Positions 1-8,153 of a stretch of DNA of 51,633 nt are shown here, piece after piece. Under the pieces are notes generated by a model, which saw nothing but the letters and a program-made list of their open reading frames with translations, was not told where the DNA came from and ran no database searches. A program made the position numbers and the translations under genes. The number at the start of each line of letters is the position of its first letter. Position 1 is the stretch's first letter. Source of the stretch: Streptomyces blattellae (GTDB lineage Bacteria; Actinomycetota; Actinomycetes; Streptomycetales; Streptomycetaceae). The DNA is taken from positions 1 through 51,633 of the forward strand of contig NZ_WJBG01000250.1 of the NCBI RefSeq assembly GCF_009709555.1, written 5' to 3'.

Positions 1-829
1 CTGGGCTGCCTCCAGGACGGCATGCTGCTGCTGGCGGATGCCGGGCTGTACTCCTGGCAGCTGTGGCAGCGGGCCCGTGAACGCGGTGCCCACCTGTGCT
101 GGCGCATCGGCGCAAGCGTGGAGCTGCCCCTGGTGCGGGCGCTGGACGACGGCTCGTACCTGGCCCTGCTGTACGCGCCGGGCCTGCACGCTCCCACCCG
201 CCACCGCCTGCTGCAGAGTGCCCGCGCCGGACACCCCCTGGACGACGACCGGGCCCAGCTGGTGCGGGTGGTGGAGTACACCGTGCCCGACCGCAACCCC
301 GACGGTGAGCTCATCGTGCTCGCCACCGACCTGCTCGACCCCGCGCACCTCCCGGCCGGTGAGCTCGCCTGGGCCTACCACCAGCGCTGGGAACACGAAA
401 CGGCACTGGCAGAGATGAAATCCCAGCTCCTGGGCTCGGCCGCCGTCCTGCGCTCGAAAAGCCCGGAACTGGTCGAGCAGGAGATCTACGGACTGCTGCT
501 GACCCACTACGCCGTCCGCTCCTTCATGACCCGCGCCGCCGACCAGGCCGAACTCGACCCCGACCGGCTTTCCTTCCTCCGCGCCGTCCGCATCACCCGC
601 CGCCAGGTCACCGACCAGGCGGCCTTTCCCCCCTGACCACCCACGTACCGCCACTCGCACAGCGGCCATCACCGAACTCCTCCAGCGCCCCAATCCCGAA
701 CGCCGGCACCGCACTTACCCCCGAGTCGTCAAGCGAGCCCGCCACAACTCCTACCGCGTCAAACGCCCCCACGACACCGGAACTCGACACAGCGGTCCAG
801 CCACGATCAGACTCGCCTCTACCGCTTAA
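1..829 (+). pseudogene. IS4-type transposase, 5' end outside window, frameshifted near 3' end
   Basis: This is the C-terminal part of a DDE transposase. The reading frame is open from the first base, so the N-terminus lies outside the window. The YHQRWEHE motif around 376-399 (Y-x2-R-W-x2-E) fits the catalytic glutamate region of IS4-family enzymes. The frame stops at 634-636, but the next frame continues from about 629 (PDHPRTATRTAAITELLQ) to a TAA at 827-829, with the usual basic C-terminal tail. One extra C in the C-run at 628-633 explains the shift, so the gene is probably broken. A programmed frameshift cannot be excluded, but the run is only six Cs. The element's right end must lie near 830-850, touching the 3' end of the restriction endonuclease gene. 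Family and lesion are clear; the IS name is not. Confidence 0.8.
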
Positions 830-845
830 CTGAACGGCATTGGCT

Positions 846-1569
846 CTAACCGGGAAGCCCGAGGTCCTTCAAATATGTGAGGCGCGCATTGATCGCTGCT
901 GAGAAGTGCCTCCAATCGAGGCTCTCCACCAGCTCGATGGGCTTGGGGTTCTCGGCCGAGGACGTGACGTAGCACGCGGCGTCGTAGAGCTGTTCGGCCA
1001 TGAGACGCTCGCAGAAGATCCCGAACCGGTCCTGGTACGAGGTGTTGTGCCAGATCTCGTCGGAGGGCAGGGCGCCCTTCGCGGTCTTGACCGGCCTCCG
1101 GGAGCCTTCGCCGTCCTGCATTATGAAGAAGTAGCCGAGCCAGGGTCTCCTTCGGGTACAGCTCGGCGAGAGCCGCGCGGCGGAGGTCCACCGCGCTGCC
1201 GAGTGCTTCCTCTACCCGGTTGTTGTAGTTGTTGCCGTACGACGGCCCTCCGAGCGCCTTCATCTCGAAGGCCGCGACGAGTACGCCCTGGTGAATGACT
1301 ACGAGGTCCCACTGCTTTTGCGGCCGGTAGTAGCCGGGCAGCTCCAGACCCTGGGACTTGCTGACCCGGATGCTCTCGGGCGGGAAGCCGGCGTCCAGGA
1401 AGAACTTCGCCAAGAGGGTCGCGATCACGTCGAAGTGCTTGCCACCGCGTACCGATCCGGCTGTGCCGGCGCCAACCGCGGCTTTGATCGCGGACTGCTC
1501 GTTCTGAAGCTGTTTCGCACCCCAGTAGGCCGCAATAGCGTCTTCGAAGTCTTGGCGGGTGACCGTCAA
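846..1569 (-). pseudogene. XhoI/PaeR7I-type type II restriction endonuclease, frameshifted
   Basis: The N-terminal two thirds (about 140 residues from a TTG at 1569) match the XhoI/PaeR7I endonuclease family. It has an ELPGYYRPQKQWDLVV block followed by AAFEMKA, the D...ExK-type catalytic core, then GPSYGNNYNNRVEEALG. Around 1145-1150 the frame breaks: the original frame gives a nonsense tail, while the other frame resumes as WLGYFFIMQDGE and runs to TAG at 846-848. PaeR7I-like enzymes have a comparable WLGY segment there, so a single-base deletion is likely. The start has a GGGAGGG ribosome site overlapping the methylase stop, 13 bp away, so M and R form one operon in M-R order. By family the target would be CTCGAG; that is inference. 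The lesion could be real or a sequencing error. Confidence 0.8.
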
Positions 1570-1582
1570 GATCCGTCCCTCC

Positions 1583-3259
1583 CTAGTCAGGCAGCTCGGC
1601 GAGTCCGTAGACGCGAAGCGCGGCCTCCGTGGCGGCCTTCACGTCACGCTTGTCGAAAGCCTCTGCAAGGGCAGCCTGGTCGCTCTCGCTGATCGCTGCG
1701 GGGTCGGGTACGCGGATCTTGCGGAGGTACTGCGCTTGAAACCGGAGGGTCCCGCCTCGCATCTTGACCGCGTACGCCTCCACGAACGCTTCCGCGACCT
1801 TGGACAGCAGCAGACCACCGAGTACGCGCATGTCCCAGATGTCCGAGACGATGAAGTACAGGTTGTGGTGAGGGTACAGGCCGCCTTCATCGAGGACCGG
1901 ATGGATCGTCAGCTTCATGTCCGGAAACAGCAGCTTGGGACGCCCGGTCAGGCGGTGGTCGACCTTGTCGATCGTCTTGTACCAGCGTTGAGGCTGCTTG
2001 ACCGCGATGTAGCGCTTACGCAGGGAGGCACCGTGCTCTTCGAAGTACTTGAAGAGCCGGGGGTGTGCGGTGAGGTCTACGAGGTCGCCTTCGGCAGTCC
2101 ACGGGTTGACCAAGTAGGTGCCGTGCCAGTTCAGAGTGCCGCTGGTGGTGTCACGGACCATGGCCATCGGCAACAGCCGGTCACGCTCGACGAGGCTGTC
2201 GTCGTTTGTGAGGAAGACCTTGTCGGCGCCGGTGGCGATGCCGATGCCGACGCGTGTTCCGGTCCTGTCGTCCTCCAGCAGCCGGAAACGTTCGGTCAGC
2301 TCCTCCAGGGCCGCCAGCCTGGCTGGTGACGCGGACGGCCACGAGTCCTCGTCCGGGAACCAGTGCGGCATACGCGCGGCTTGGAAGGTCGCAGTAGCGA
2401 TCGACTCCGACGTGCCCTTCAAATACCAGTCGGCGAAGGCGTGGGCCTGGGTGCTTCCGAACGCGCGGGTTGTGTCCGCTGCCACCGCCTCACCTTGGGA
2501 GCGGTTCGAGATGATCGTGATCGCCGGATAGGCCGAAACTTGATCATCGAAGGCGTCCACGTCGTGCATGACGAGTGCCAGATCCATGCTGAAGTGACGC
2601 TTCACCAGCTGCCGGAGCCGACGGCCGTACTGGTTCCGCATCCAGCGGTCCGCGCAGATGAAGCCCAGCTGGCCTCCGGGCTTGAGGCTTTGCAGCGCGA
2701 TCTCATAGAAGCCGACGTAAATGTCCGCGCGGCCGCCCATCGTGGGACAGGCGCTGCGATAGGCAGCCATCCGATGGTCGGGGACGTCTTCAAGGCGAAT
2801 GTACGGAGGGTTGCCCACCACGTAGTCGGCGCGGTGATCTGCGTCGGACTGCAGCAGGTAGTCGCCCTCTTCGATCCATGCTGCTGCCACCCGCTGAGCT
2901 TCCTCGGCCTGCCATCCCTCGTCCACCAGCTGCTTCTCGATGACCGCACGGCTCTGCTTCACGTTGCGCTCCAGCAGGTCCAGAGCACGAACGGCCGCGA
3001 GCGCGTCTGTAATCGGTCGATTGTGTGCACGGCAGGAGGCGCTGATCCGCGATGCCACAGCCACCAGGAAGGCACCCGAGCCGCAGGCCGGCTCTACGAG
3101 CTTTACGTCGCAGAGATCCTTGTCGGCCGTGTAGCCGAGGAGGTCGAGGATCAGGTCGACCACCCAGCGCCGCGTGAAGACCTCGCCGTGCTCCACGGCT
3201 TCCGCGGGAAGAGCAGGGAGACCGTGGAGATCGGTGTCAGGGAACAGAGGAGTGGCCAC
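1583..3259 (-). CDS. Type II DNA adenine-N6 methyltransferase (XhoI/PaeR7I-type)
   Basis: The protein has 558 residues and starts at a GTG. It carries the AdoMet motif I as VEPACGSGAFL near residues 55-65 and the catalytic N6-adenine motif IV as NPPYIRLEDVP near residues 150-160. The middle and C-terminus, with a conserved KLLFPDMK segment and a late RGGTLRFQAQYLRKIRVP block, resemble target-recognition regions of gamma-class methylases. It should methylate adenine in the site cut by its partner, protecting host DNA. The partner endonuclease follows 13 bp downstream and is frameshifted, so this may now act as a solitary methylase. The reading frame is intact. A GTG start without an obvious upstream ribosome site leaves the exact N-terminus open. 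Confidence 0.88.
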   Translation of the reverse strand: MATPLFPDTDLHGLPALPAEAVEHGEVFTRRWVVDLILDLLGYTADKDLCDVKLVEPACGSGAFLVAVASRISASCRAHNRPITDALAAVRALDLLERNVKQSRAVIEKQLVDEGWQAEEAQRVAAAWIEEGDYLLQSDADHRADYVVGNPPYIRLEDVPDHRMAAYRSACPTMGGRADIYVGFYEIALQSLKPGGQLGFICADRWMRNQYGRRLRQLVKRHFSMDLALVMHDVDAFDDQVSAYPAITIISNRSQGEAVAADTTRAFGSTQAHAFADWYLKGTSESIATATFQAARMPHWFPDEDSWPSASPARLAALEELTERFRLLEDDRTGTRVGIGIATGADKVFLTNDDSLVERDRLLPMAMVRDTTSGTLNWHGTYLVNPWTAEGDLVDLTAHPRLFKYFEEHGASLRKRYIAVKQPQRWYKTIDKVDHRLTGRPKLLFPDMKLTIHPVLDEGGLYPHHNLYFIVSDIWDMRVLGGLLLSKVAEAFVEAYAVKMRGGTLRFQAQYLRKIRVPDPAAISESDQAALAEAFDKRDVKAATEAALRVYGLAELPD

Positions 3260-3410
3260 GTCTTGACACTACTAGGGAGGATCTCGGCCACGAGAGTTAT
3301 CCACAGGTCGGCCTGCATGCGCCGCCGCTACAGCACCTGACTGACGCCCGTCGCTCATTTGTGCCCCGCAGGGCTTCGCCCAGCAGGTTGCCGATCGGCG
3401 CCGGAAAGTT

Positions 3411-3440
3411 CGCCGAACGTCGCCGAACTCTGCCGAATAT
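3411..3440 (+). promoter_or_regulatory. Three 10-bp direct repeats before a putative regulator gene
   Basis: Three consecutive decamers read CGCCGAACGT, CGCCGAACTC and TGCCGAATAT, so GCCGAA recurs exactly once per helical turn on one face of the DNA. They lie in the gap between the divergent methylase and the downstream gene, ending about 20 bp before its AAGGAGG ribosome site. This looks like an operator for a cooperatively binding repressor, possibly the neighbouring winged-helix protein. The binding protein is inference. Confidence 0.45.
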
Positions 3441-3475
3441 GGTTTACTGCCGTCAGTGAAGGAGGTGTGACCCTG

Positions 3476-4054
3476 GTGTCGGAAACCCAGTTGCCTGACT
3501 GGACGAACGAAAAGATGGGGAGCATGGTCCGCGCGGCCCTGTGGCTCGTGACGCAGGTCGGGGAGGGGAACGTCTACACCAAGGACCAGTTGCGAACGGC
3601 GTTCCCGGACATCGCGCAGATCGACAGGCGCCTCAGGGATCTCCGAGCGCACGGGTGGGTGCTGGATACCAACCGGGATGACGCGGCCCTGGCTCCTCAT
3701 GAGGCCCGCTTCGTGCGCGCTGGCGAACCCGTCTGGGAGCCGGGCATACGGCGGTCGCCACGCAGACCCGAGGAACTACGCCCGAGCTTTGCGGAGCGGC
3801 TACAGGTCCGGAACCCACCGGATCCGGAAGCAGTTTGGGAGAAGCTGAAAGATCTCTCCTCGACCGAGAGGTCACTCCTCATGGCTTGGATCGCCATGGG
3901 GCACCGCCCAAGTTCACCTGTTGAACTGGCCTGGCGTGCCTTCCGCGGCCTCTCCGATGGGCAGCGCCGCGACCTGACGATCCGGCTGGGCGAGTTGATC
4001 AGCTCCGAGCTCTCCGACCAGATGGGGGAGGGCGGCACCAGCCCAAACCCCTGA
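3476..4054 (+). CDS. Conserved actinobacterial protein with predicted winged-helix N-terminus
   Basis: I start this 192-residue protein at the GTG at 3476 because AAGGAGG at 3459-3465 is correctly spaced; a GTG at 3467 is too close. Residues 10-65 contain alternating helices and a QIDRRLRDLRAHGWVLDT segment that looks like the recognition helix and wing of a winged-helix fold. A conserved VWEPG motif follows. The C-terminal half is helical and charged (TERSLLMAWIAMGH). I do not know a function. Divergent to the restriction-modification operon and preceded by three phased repeats, it could be a controller of that operon or an additional DNA-binding component. No nuclease motif is visible. Confidence 0.55.
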   Translation: MSETQLPDWTNEKMGSMVRAALWLVTQVGEGNVYTKDQLRTAFPDIAQIDRRLRDLRAHGWVLDTNRDDAALAPHEARFVRAGEPVWEPGIRRSPRRPEELRPSFAERLQVRNPPDPEAVWEKLKDLSSTERSLLMAWIAMGHRPSSPVELAWRAFRGLSDGQRRDLTIRLGELISSELSDQMGEGGTSPNP

Positions 4055-4158
4055 GTACAAAGACTTCCGCCGGACCCCGTGTCACCTTCCACAGATCTCC
4101 GGGCTCCGGCGGATGGCCCAACCCCGTCGAAATAATGAGGAGAAGGACCTTGTCCAGT

Positions 4159-4335
4159 ATGCGTGTGCTTTTGGCCGAAGGCGAGCGACCGCCTAGGTAT
4201 GACGTGTTGGTAGCCGCTGTCGCTGTCGGCTATGCCGCGGGCTATTCCGCCGGCGTCGGCACTCAGGCGGAGCAGGTGATCGGAGGCGCCACTGTGGCCG
4301 CGATCGCGTGGGTGTGGGAGAGGTGGCGTCGCTGA
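4159..4335 (+). CDS. Small putative membrane protein
   Basis: This 58-residue ORF has a hydrophobic central stretch (VLVAAVAVGYAAGYSAG), a second one (VIGGATVAAIAWVW) and a basic end (ERWRR), suggesting two short membrane segments. The AGGAGAAGG at 4138-4146 favours the ATG at 4159, though an upstream ATG at 4135 is in frame. A strong hairpin follows at 4368-4405. No function can be assigned. It resembles the many small membrane proteins of Streptomyces mobile elements. Confidence 0.5.
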   Translation: MRVLLAEGERPPRYDVLVAAVAVGYAAGYSAGVGTQAEQVIGGATVAAIAWVWERWRR

Positions 4336-4367
4336 TCACCTGCCTCGGTTGGTGACCCATCTTCGTA

Positions 4368-4405
4368 CCTGGAGCCGGCCTCGCACTGTCGGGGCCGGCT
4401 CCAGG
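4368..4405 (+). terminator. Hairpin terminator, 13-bp perfect stem
   Basis: CCTGGAGCCGGCC at 4368-4380 is exactly complementary to 4393-4405 with a 12-nt loop. It separates the small membrane ORF from the CoiA-like gene and argues against starting the latter upstream at 4349. Confidence 0.75.
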
Positions 4406-4459
4406 TCATGTCTCGTGGCTCTCTACCCACTGTCAGTGGCCGTTCCTATCGTGGAGGGC

Positions 4460-5722
4460 ATGGCTAACGGGGTGTGGCACACCGGATATGGCATAGAGAT
4501 CAATCTCTCGTTACCCGATCTCGGGCATCCGGGCCGTCCGGAGCTGCTCGGCGAGATCACCGCGCGCGTCACCGACCGAGACCCGCAACTGCTTGAGTGC
4601 CTGGCACACCACAAGGGGCGGGAGTGCCAGTCGGAGACAGGTGGGAAGTCTCCGTGGATGTTCATCCGTCGAGGCAGGGTGGGTGGCCGAAGGCCCCTGG
4701 TTGCCTCTCACCTACCGGTCACCCACAAGCCGACTACGGCGGAGAGTGCACAGCACAAGGCCACGAAGGAACGGGTCGTCGAGACCGCTGCGAAGTACGG
4801 GCTGGACTCCGAGGCCGAGGTTCCCGTAGCCAACCGGCGGAGCGTCACCGACGCGGTCGTCACCGGGCCCAGCGGCCTACGGATCGGCTGGGAGATCCAG
4901 TACCACCACCTCAGCCCCAGCAGCGTGCACCGCCGCTCGGCCAACGCTGTGGAGCACGGCATCACACCCCTCTGGGTGGCGAAGGACCGGACGGCCTCAC
5001 TGATCGACCGAGCCCCATGGGCACGCGTGGACGACCTGCCGTGGAAGGACATCGCCGACGGCAAGGAGATGGTGATCCGCGGCGGGTACCGCCACCTGGA
5101 GGTATGGAAGTGCGTACCCAGCAGCGACCGCCATTGCCTCGTCAGCGAGGGTGCCGGTCACTGCGGCGCGATTCACGCCGACTGGTTCGTCCCCGCGCTG
5201 TGTGTGCCCGAGAAGAAGCCGGTCTACATCGAAGACCTGGTCTTGCAGAGCGCCACGGGGGAGAGCGTCCCGGTCTACGTGCCCAGCCGCGGCAACGGCC
5301 GGGCCGGACGGCACATGTGGGTGTCGGCGGACGACCGCACGCTGTGGGAGGAGATCGTCGGTGAACGGACGCCTCTTCCTCCAGCCTCGGCCGATGAGGA
5401 CGACGACGTGATCACCTTCGCCGAGCAGGAGATCGACCGTACTTGCCGGGCAGGAGAAGAAGGCTGGTTCGTCAGCGACACCCGGCCCATCCGCGACCTC
5501 GGCCAGCCGACTGGCGGCATCACCCTTCCCCGCATGCCCGTGCAGGGCTCTCGTGATCCGATGCGGATCACCCCTGTCGAGCGGACCGCCGCCTCCGCCG
5601 CGCTGGGATGCCCGACGTGGGAGCTGGGGCCGTGTGCCGGGTGCGGCCAGCTGATGCGCAGGTACGGGCGGTACGCGGCGATGTACTGCCGCGTGTGCCG
5701 GGCCGTCCTCAACGGTCGGTAG
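4460..5722 (+). CDS. CoiA-like nuclease with C-terminal zinc ribbon
   Basis: The 420-residue protein contains the signature of the CoiA-type restriction-endonuclease fold near residues 130-180: SVTDAVV with a conserved Asp, then GWEIQYHHLS with the E-x-Q pair, then the helix SSVHRRSANAVEHG and TPLWVAKD. The N-terminal part has Cys and His residues (CLAHHKGRECQS), and the last 35 residues form a CxxC...CxxC zinc ribbon (CAGCGQLM, CRVC). CoiA proteins are nuclease-like factors linked to competence or DNA processing and are common on actinobacterial mobile elements. The chosen ATG follows GGAGGG closely; a longer frame exists but crosses a terminator. It sits beside the element's attachment repeat. 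A DNA-processing role is inferred from family and location. Confidence 0.65.
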   Translation: MANGVWHTGYGIEINLSLPDLGHPGRPELLGEITARVTDRDPQLLECLAHHKGRECQSETGGKSPWMFIRRGRVGGRRPLVASHLPVTHKPTTAESAQHKATKERVVETAAKYGLDSEAEVPVANRRSVTDAVVTGPSGLRIGWEIQYHHLSPSSVHRRSANAVEHGITPLWVAKDRTASLIDRAPWARVDDLPWKDIADGKEMVIRGGYRHLEVWKCVPSSDRHCLVSEGAGHCGAIHADWFVPALCVPEKKPVYIEDLVLQSATGESVPVYVPSRGNGRAGRHMWVSADDRTLWEEIVGERTPLPPASADEDDDVITFAEQEIDRTCRAGEEGWFVSDTRPIRDLGQPTGGITLPRMPVQGSRDPMRITPVERTAASAALGCPTWELGPCAGCGQLMRRYGRYAAMYCRVCRAVLNGR

Positions 5723-5730
5723 CCGGGAAC

Positions 5731-5750
5731 TGCAACCAAAACTGCAACCA
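5731..5750 (+). repeat. 20-bp repeat next to the attachment site, possible integrase tail
   Basis: TGCAACCAAAACTGCAACCA occurs here and again at 13321-13340, each time followed by a perfect hairpin and then the tRNA-Ser 3' segment. In one frame it encodes ATKTAT, which resembles the C-terminal tail of some Streptomyces tyrosine integrases. The rest of any integrase is missing here. Confidence 0.5.
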
Positions 5751-5758
5751 CGCACGAC

Positions 5759-5790
5759 GAAGGGCCCCACCGCGAACGGTGGGGCCCTTC
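5759..5790. terminator. Perfect 14-bp stem terminator beside the left att copy
   Basis: GAAGGGCCCCACCG at 5759-5772 pairs exactly with 5777-5790 around a CGAA tetraloop. It ends the CoiA-like gene and stands at the same place relative to the tRNA-Ser repeat as the hairpin at 13353-13380, though the two stems differ in sequence. Confidence 0.8.
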
Positions 5791-5814
5791 GACATCGTGC
5801 CCGGTGAGGCACTG

Positions 5815-5868
5815 GCGGAGGATACGAGATTCGAACTCGTGAGGGGTTGCCCCCAACACGCTTTCCAA
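5815..5868 (-). repeat. attachment-site copy: 3' part of tRNA-Ser(GGA)
   Basis: These 54 bp are identical to 13405-13458, the 3' end of the intact tRNA-Ser up to the anticodon loop. Sequence to the right diverges completely, so the tRNA here is only a fragment. This is the typical footprint left when an element integrates into a tRNA 3' end. Confidence 0.85.
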
Positions 5869-5985
5869 ATGTTCGCCCGGGTGTCCGGGGCGGGACGGGG
5901 GCGTCCTGACCTGCGGTGGAGCGGGCGCTGGTGGGAGTTTCGGACGGCGCCGGACGGGGGTGAATGAGACCAAATCTGAGACCAA

Positions 5986-6852
5986 TCAAGCACGGAGCCA
6001 TTTTGCTGTAGCCGATATCCCTTCCTGCAGCGGTGCGAGCGCGACGGTCGGGAAGAGCGCTCGCAGGCGGGTGCCATCGGCCTGCGAGTGGGGGACGTCA
6101 CCAACGCGGTCGGCTGTGTGCTCCCGCTGAGCGCGGAACCCGGTTGCGGCCTCGATATCGGGGATCAGGGCCAGGAGGGACGTTCGTGTACCGAAAGCCA
6201 GGTTTACTGGCCAGGGTTCGACGACTCGGCGCAGGAGGGCGTCGGTGAGGACCTCGCAGACCGTGCCCACGTACGTGAAGTCGCGTGTCTGAGTGCCGTC
6301 ACCGTGCACGGTCAGGGGGCGCCCGTTGAGCGTGGCGCTGATCCACTTCGGTATGACCGCGGCGTAGGGGTGGTCGGCGCGCTGGCCGGGCCCGTAGACG
6401 TTGAAGAAGCGGAAGGGCAGTACCGGGAGGCCGAAGCTGTAGTGGTACGCGCCCAAGTACGCCTCCGTGGCGAGTTTGGTGACCGCGTACGGGCTCATCG
6501 GTGCGGTGGTGAGGTCTTCGTGCTTCGGGAGGTGCGGGTTCGCCCCGTAGACGGATGACGAGGAGGCGGCGATCACGTGCAGGTTGCCGGCTCGGCGGGC
6601 TGCTTCGAGGACCTGGAGGGTTCCGGTCACGTTGGCATGGTGGCTGGCCAGGGGGTCTTTCACGGACCGAGGCACGGACGGCAAGGCGGCGAGGTGGACG
6701 ATGGCATCCGCGCCGTGAAATGCCTGGTTCAGGAGCGCAGCGTCCTGGATGTCGCCCTCGAAGAAGTCAACGTCGAGACCTGCGATGTTCTCCTTGCAGC
6801 CGGTGGAGAGGTTGTCGATCACCCGGATTCGGCTGATCTCGGGGCGCCTCAT
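5986..6852 (-). pseudogene. NAD-dependent epimerase/dehydratase, N-terminus missing
   Basis: The 288-residue frame shows a GalE-type short-chain dehydrogenase: the second Rossmann strand with DNLSTG, the GDIQD segment, VHLAA, the catalytic SVYG serine region, YAVTK (the Y-x3-K pair) and FRFFNVYGPGQR. The N-terminal glycine-rich NAD motif (GGAGFIG in relatives) is absent; the frame starts at MRRPEISRIRVIDN, just before the second strand. Without that motif cofactor binding should fail, so I call it truncated. Its ATG overlaps the stop of a UDP-glucose dehydrogenase-like fragment. Such epimerases make UDP-galactose or related sugars for cell-surface polysaccharides. Confidence 0.75.
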
Positions 6853-6910
6853 GTGTTGGCCTTGTACGCGAGGCCGAGCAGCAGAATCCGGGAGCCGTTG
6901 AGGGACGGCC
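6849..6910 (-). pseudogene. Fragment resembling the C-terminal domain of UDP-glucose 6-dehydrogenase
   Basis: Just upstream of the truncated epimerase, the minus strand reads LNGSRILLLGLAYKANT and stops. This matches the start of the C-terminal Rossmann domain of UDP-glucose/GDP-mannose dehydrogenases (ILxLGLAYKxNT). The normal continuation (SDxRxSP) and everything upstream are missing. It is joined to the epimerase with an ATGA overlap. The join suggests a deletion within a former sugar-nucleotide gene cluster. Confidence 0.55.
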
Positions 6911-7029
6911 ATGAGGTAGTGGGTGCGGTTGTGCCAGGTCCATGACCAGGGGGAGGGACCGAGACGGGCCTTGCTCCATGCCGGTTGGGTGCAGATCTTG
7001 TGAGGGTGCCTCGTTGGGGTGATTCGCGG

Positions 7030-7500
7030 GAGTTTGGGGTGTGGCCGGTCATCGTGCTCGCCGTCCTGCGCCACGACCCGCGTCTGGCCGACATGACCGG
7101 CGGCAACGGTGTCGGGGAGTCCACCGTCCGCCACTGGGTGAAGGAAGTCGTGAAGCTGCTGGCCGCCCGGTCCCCGCGCCTGGACCGGGCGTTGAAGAAG
7201 ATCGCCCGCAGCGGCGGGGTCGTGGTCCTCCTCGACGGCACCCTGATCCGCACCCACCGCCGCACCGGGAAGGATGACCGGAAGAACTACTCAGGCAAGC
7301 ACAAGGCCCATGGCCTGCTGTTTCTCGCGCTGACCGACGAGAAGGGCAACCTGATCTGGATCTCCGCGGCCAAGCCCGGACGGTCCAGCGAGATCACCAC
7401 CGCCCGCCACAACAAGATCACCGAACACCTGCGGGAAACCGGCCTCGGCGCCTTGGCCGACCTCGGCTTCGTCGGCCTCGACGACAAACCCGACGACGTC
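7030..7500 (+). pseudogene. DDE-type (IS5-like) transposase fragment, both ends lost
   Basis: The frame reads LAVLRHDPRLADMTGGNGV, an HTH-like STVRHWVKEVV, the catalytic strand GGVVVLLDGTLI, then NYSGKHKAHGL and LGALADLGFVGLDD. This order fits DDE_Tnp_4 transposases common in Streptomyces. Normally the protein continues through the catalytic Glu helix (the HGFA...LKNW region). Here similarity ends at about 7500, exactly where the vapC gene ends on the other strand. The N-terminal 30-40 residues also look unlike family members. The transposase is therefore inactive, and its right part was replaced by the vapBC segment. Confidence 0.7.
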
Positions 7501-7506
7501 GCCCGC

Positions 7507-7929
7507 CTATTTGCCGCTCTCCGGGCCGTACCACTGGAGAGCCTGGCCGGTCACGGCCGCGATGCAGGCGAAGTCGTGGTCGCGGTGCAGGAGGGTGAGT
7601 CCTTGCAGCTCGGCTGTCGCGGCCACGACGAGATCCACCGCACCCGCACTGCGGTGCTTTCCCTGTTTGGTGAGAGCTTCCTGGACCTGCCAGGCGCGGT
7701 CGTAGGCGCGGTCGTCGACGGGAACCCAACCGAAGATCAGCCGCATGTCCTCGATGCCGCGCGCCCTGTCGGCGGCCGACCGGGCGCTGTAGAAGAACTC
7801 AAGCTCGGTGATCGGGCAGGTGGCGATGAGCCCGGCGGCTGCCGCCTGGTCCCAGCCGTACTGCTCCGCGTCCTCGCGCATGAACCGAGCGAGCGCGCTG
7901 GTGTCGATCAGGAACTGGGCCGCGTTCAC
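7507..7929 (-). CDS. vapC: VapC-type PIN-domain ribonuclease toxin
   Basis: The 140-residue protein is a complete PIN domain. The acidic metal-binding set is visible: FLIDTSAL (Asp near residue 9), PITELEFF (Glu near 42), GAVDLVVAATA (Asp near 100) and HRDHDF (Asp near 118). Length and order match VapC toxins, which cleave tRNA or rRNA when freed from antitoxin. Its ATG overlaps the vapB stop by four bases (ATGA), so the pair is translationally coupled with antitoxin first. The gene ends where a transposase fragment begins on the other strand. All catalytic residues are present, so it is probably functional. Confidence 0.88.
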   Translation of the reverse strand: MNAAQFLIDTSALARFMREDAEQYGWDQAAAAGLIATCPITELEFFYSARSAADRARGIEDMRLIFGWVPVDDRAYDRAWQVQEALTKQGKHRSAGAVDLVVAATAELQGLTLLHRDHDFACIAAVTGQALQWYGPESGK

Positions 7930-8141
7930 CGGCGGTAGTTCCCCTTGCTCTCGAACAGCTCCAGATCGAATGCGCCGTCTCCGGCCGCGGCCCGCAGCCG
8001 GGCGAGAGCCAGGGCGCGACGCCGGCTCTCCAACACCTCGCGAAGAGCGGTGTTGACCGTCTCCTTCTTGGTGCTCGTCCCGAGGGCTTTGGCCACGTCC
8101 GCGACCAGGTCGTCGTCCAGGTCGATAACCGTCCTACTCAC
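7926..8141 (-). CDS. vapB: VapB-type antitoxin
   Basis: The 71-residue protein begins SRTVIDLDDDLVADVAKAL, the typical VapB type-II ribbon-helix-helix opening, followed by GTSTKKETVNTALREVLE. The charged C-terminus (GDGAFDLELFESKGNYRR) should wrap the PIN toxin. I choose the GTG at 8141 because ATGGAGG just upstream serves as ribosome site and relatives start at this serine; an ATG at 8153 is also in frame. An AT-rich imperfect palindrome lies just upstream, as expected for autoregulation by the VapBC complex. Confidence 0.85.
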   Translation of the reverse strand: MSRTVIDLDDDLVADVAKALGTSTKKETVNTALREVLESRRRALALARLRAAAGDGAFDLELFESKGNYRR

Positions 8142-8153
8142 AAGGGCCTCCAT

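Larger units (their letters stand above)
1..5868. mobile_element. Left integrated element, left end outside window
   Basis: The stretch from the window edge to the short tRNA-Ser copy carries a transposase, a restriction-modification pair, a putative winged-helix protein and a CoiA-like nuclease. No housekeeping gene is present. Its right end has the 20-bp sequence at 5731-5750, a hairpin at 5759-5790 and the 54-bp tRNA-Ser copy at 5815-5868, the same order seen at the right end of the neighbouring element. I infer a tRNA-integrated element that has lost its integrase. The other attachment site should lie to the left of this window. Confidence 0.5.

Noticed and set aside
622..640. Programmed frameshift in the IS4-type transposase
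   Set aside because: The short C-run and loss of the conserved tail are better explained by one inserted base, although it cannot be excluded.
5815..5868. Second functional tRNA-Ser
   Set aside because: Only the 3' part is present; the anticodon stem and 5' half are missing.
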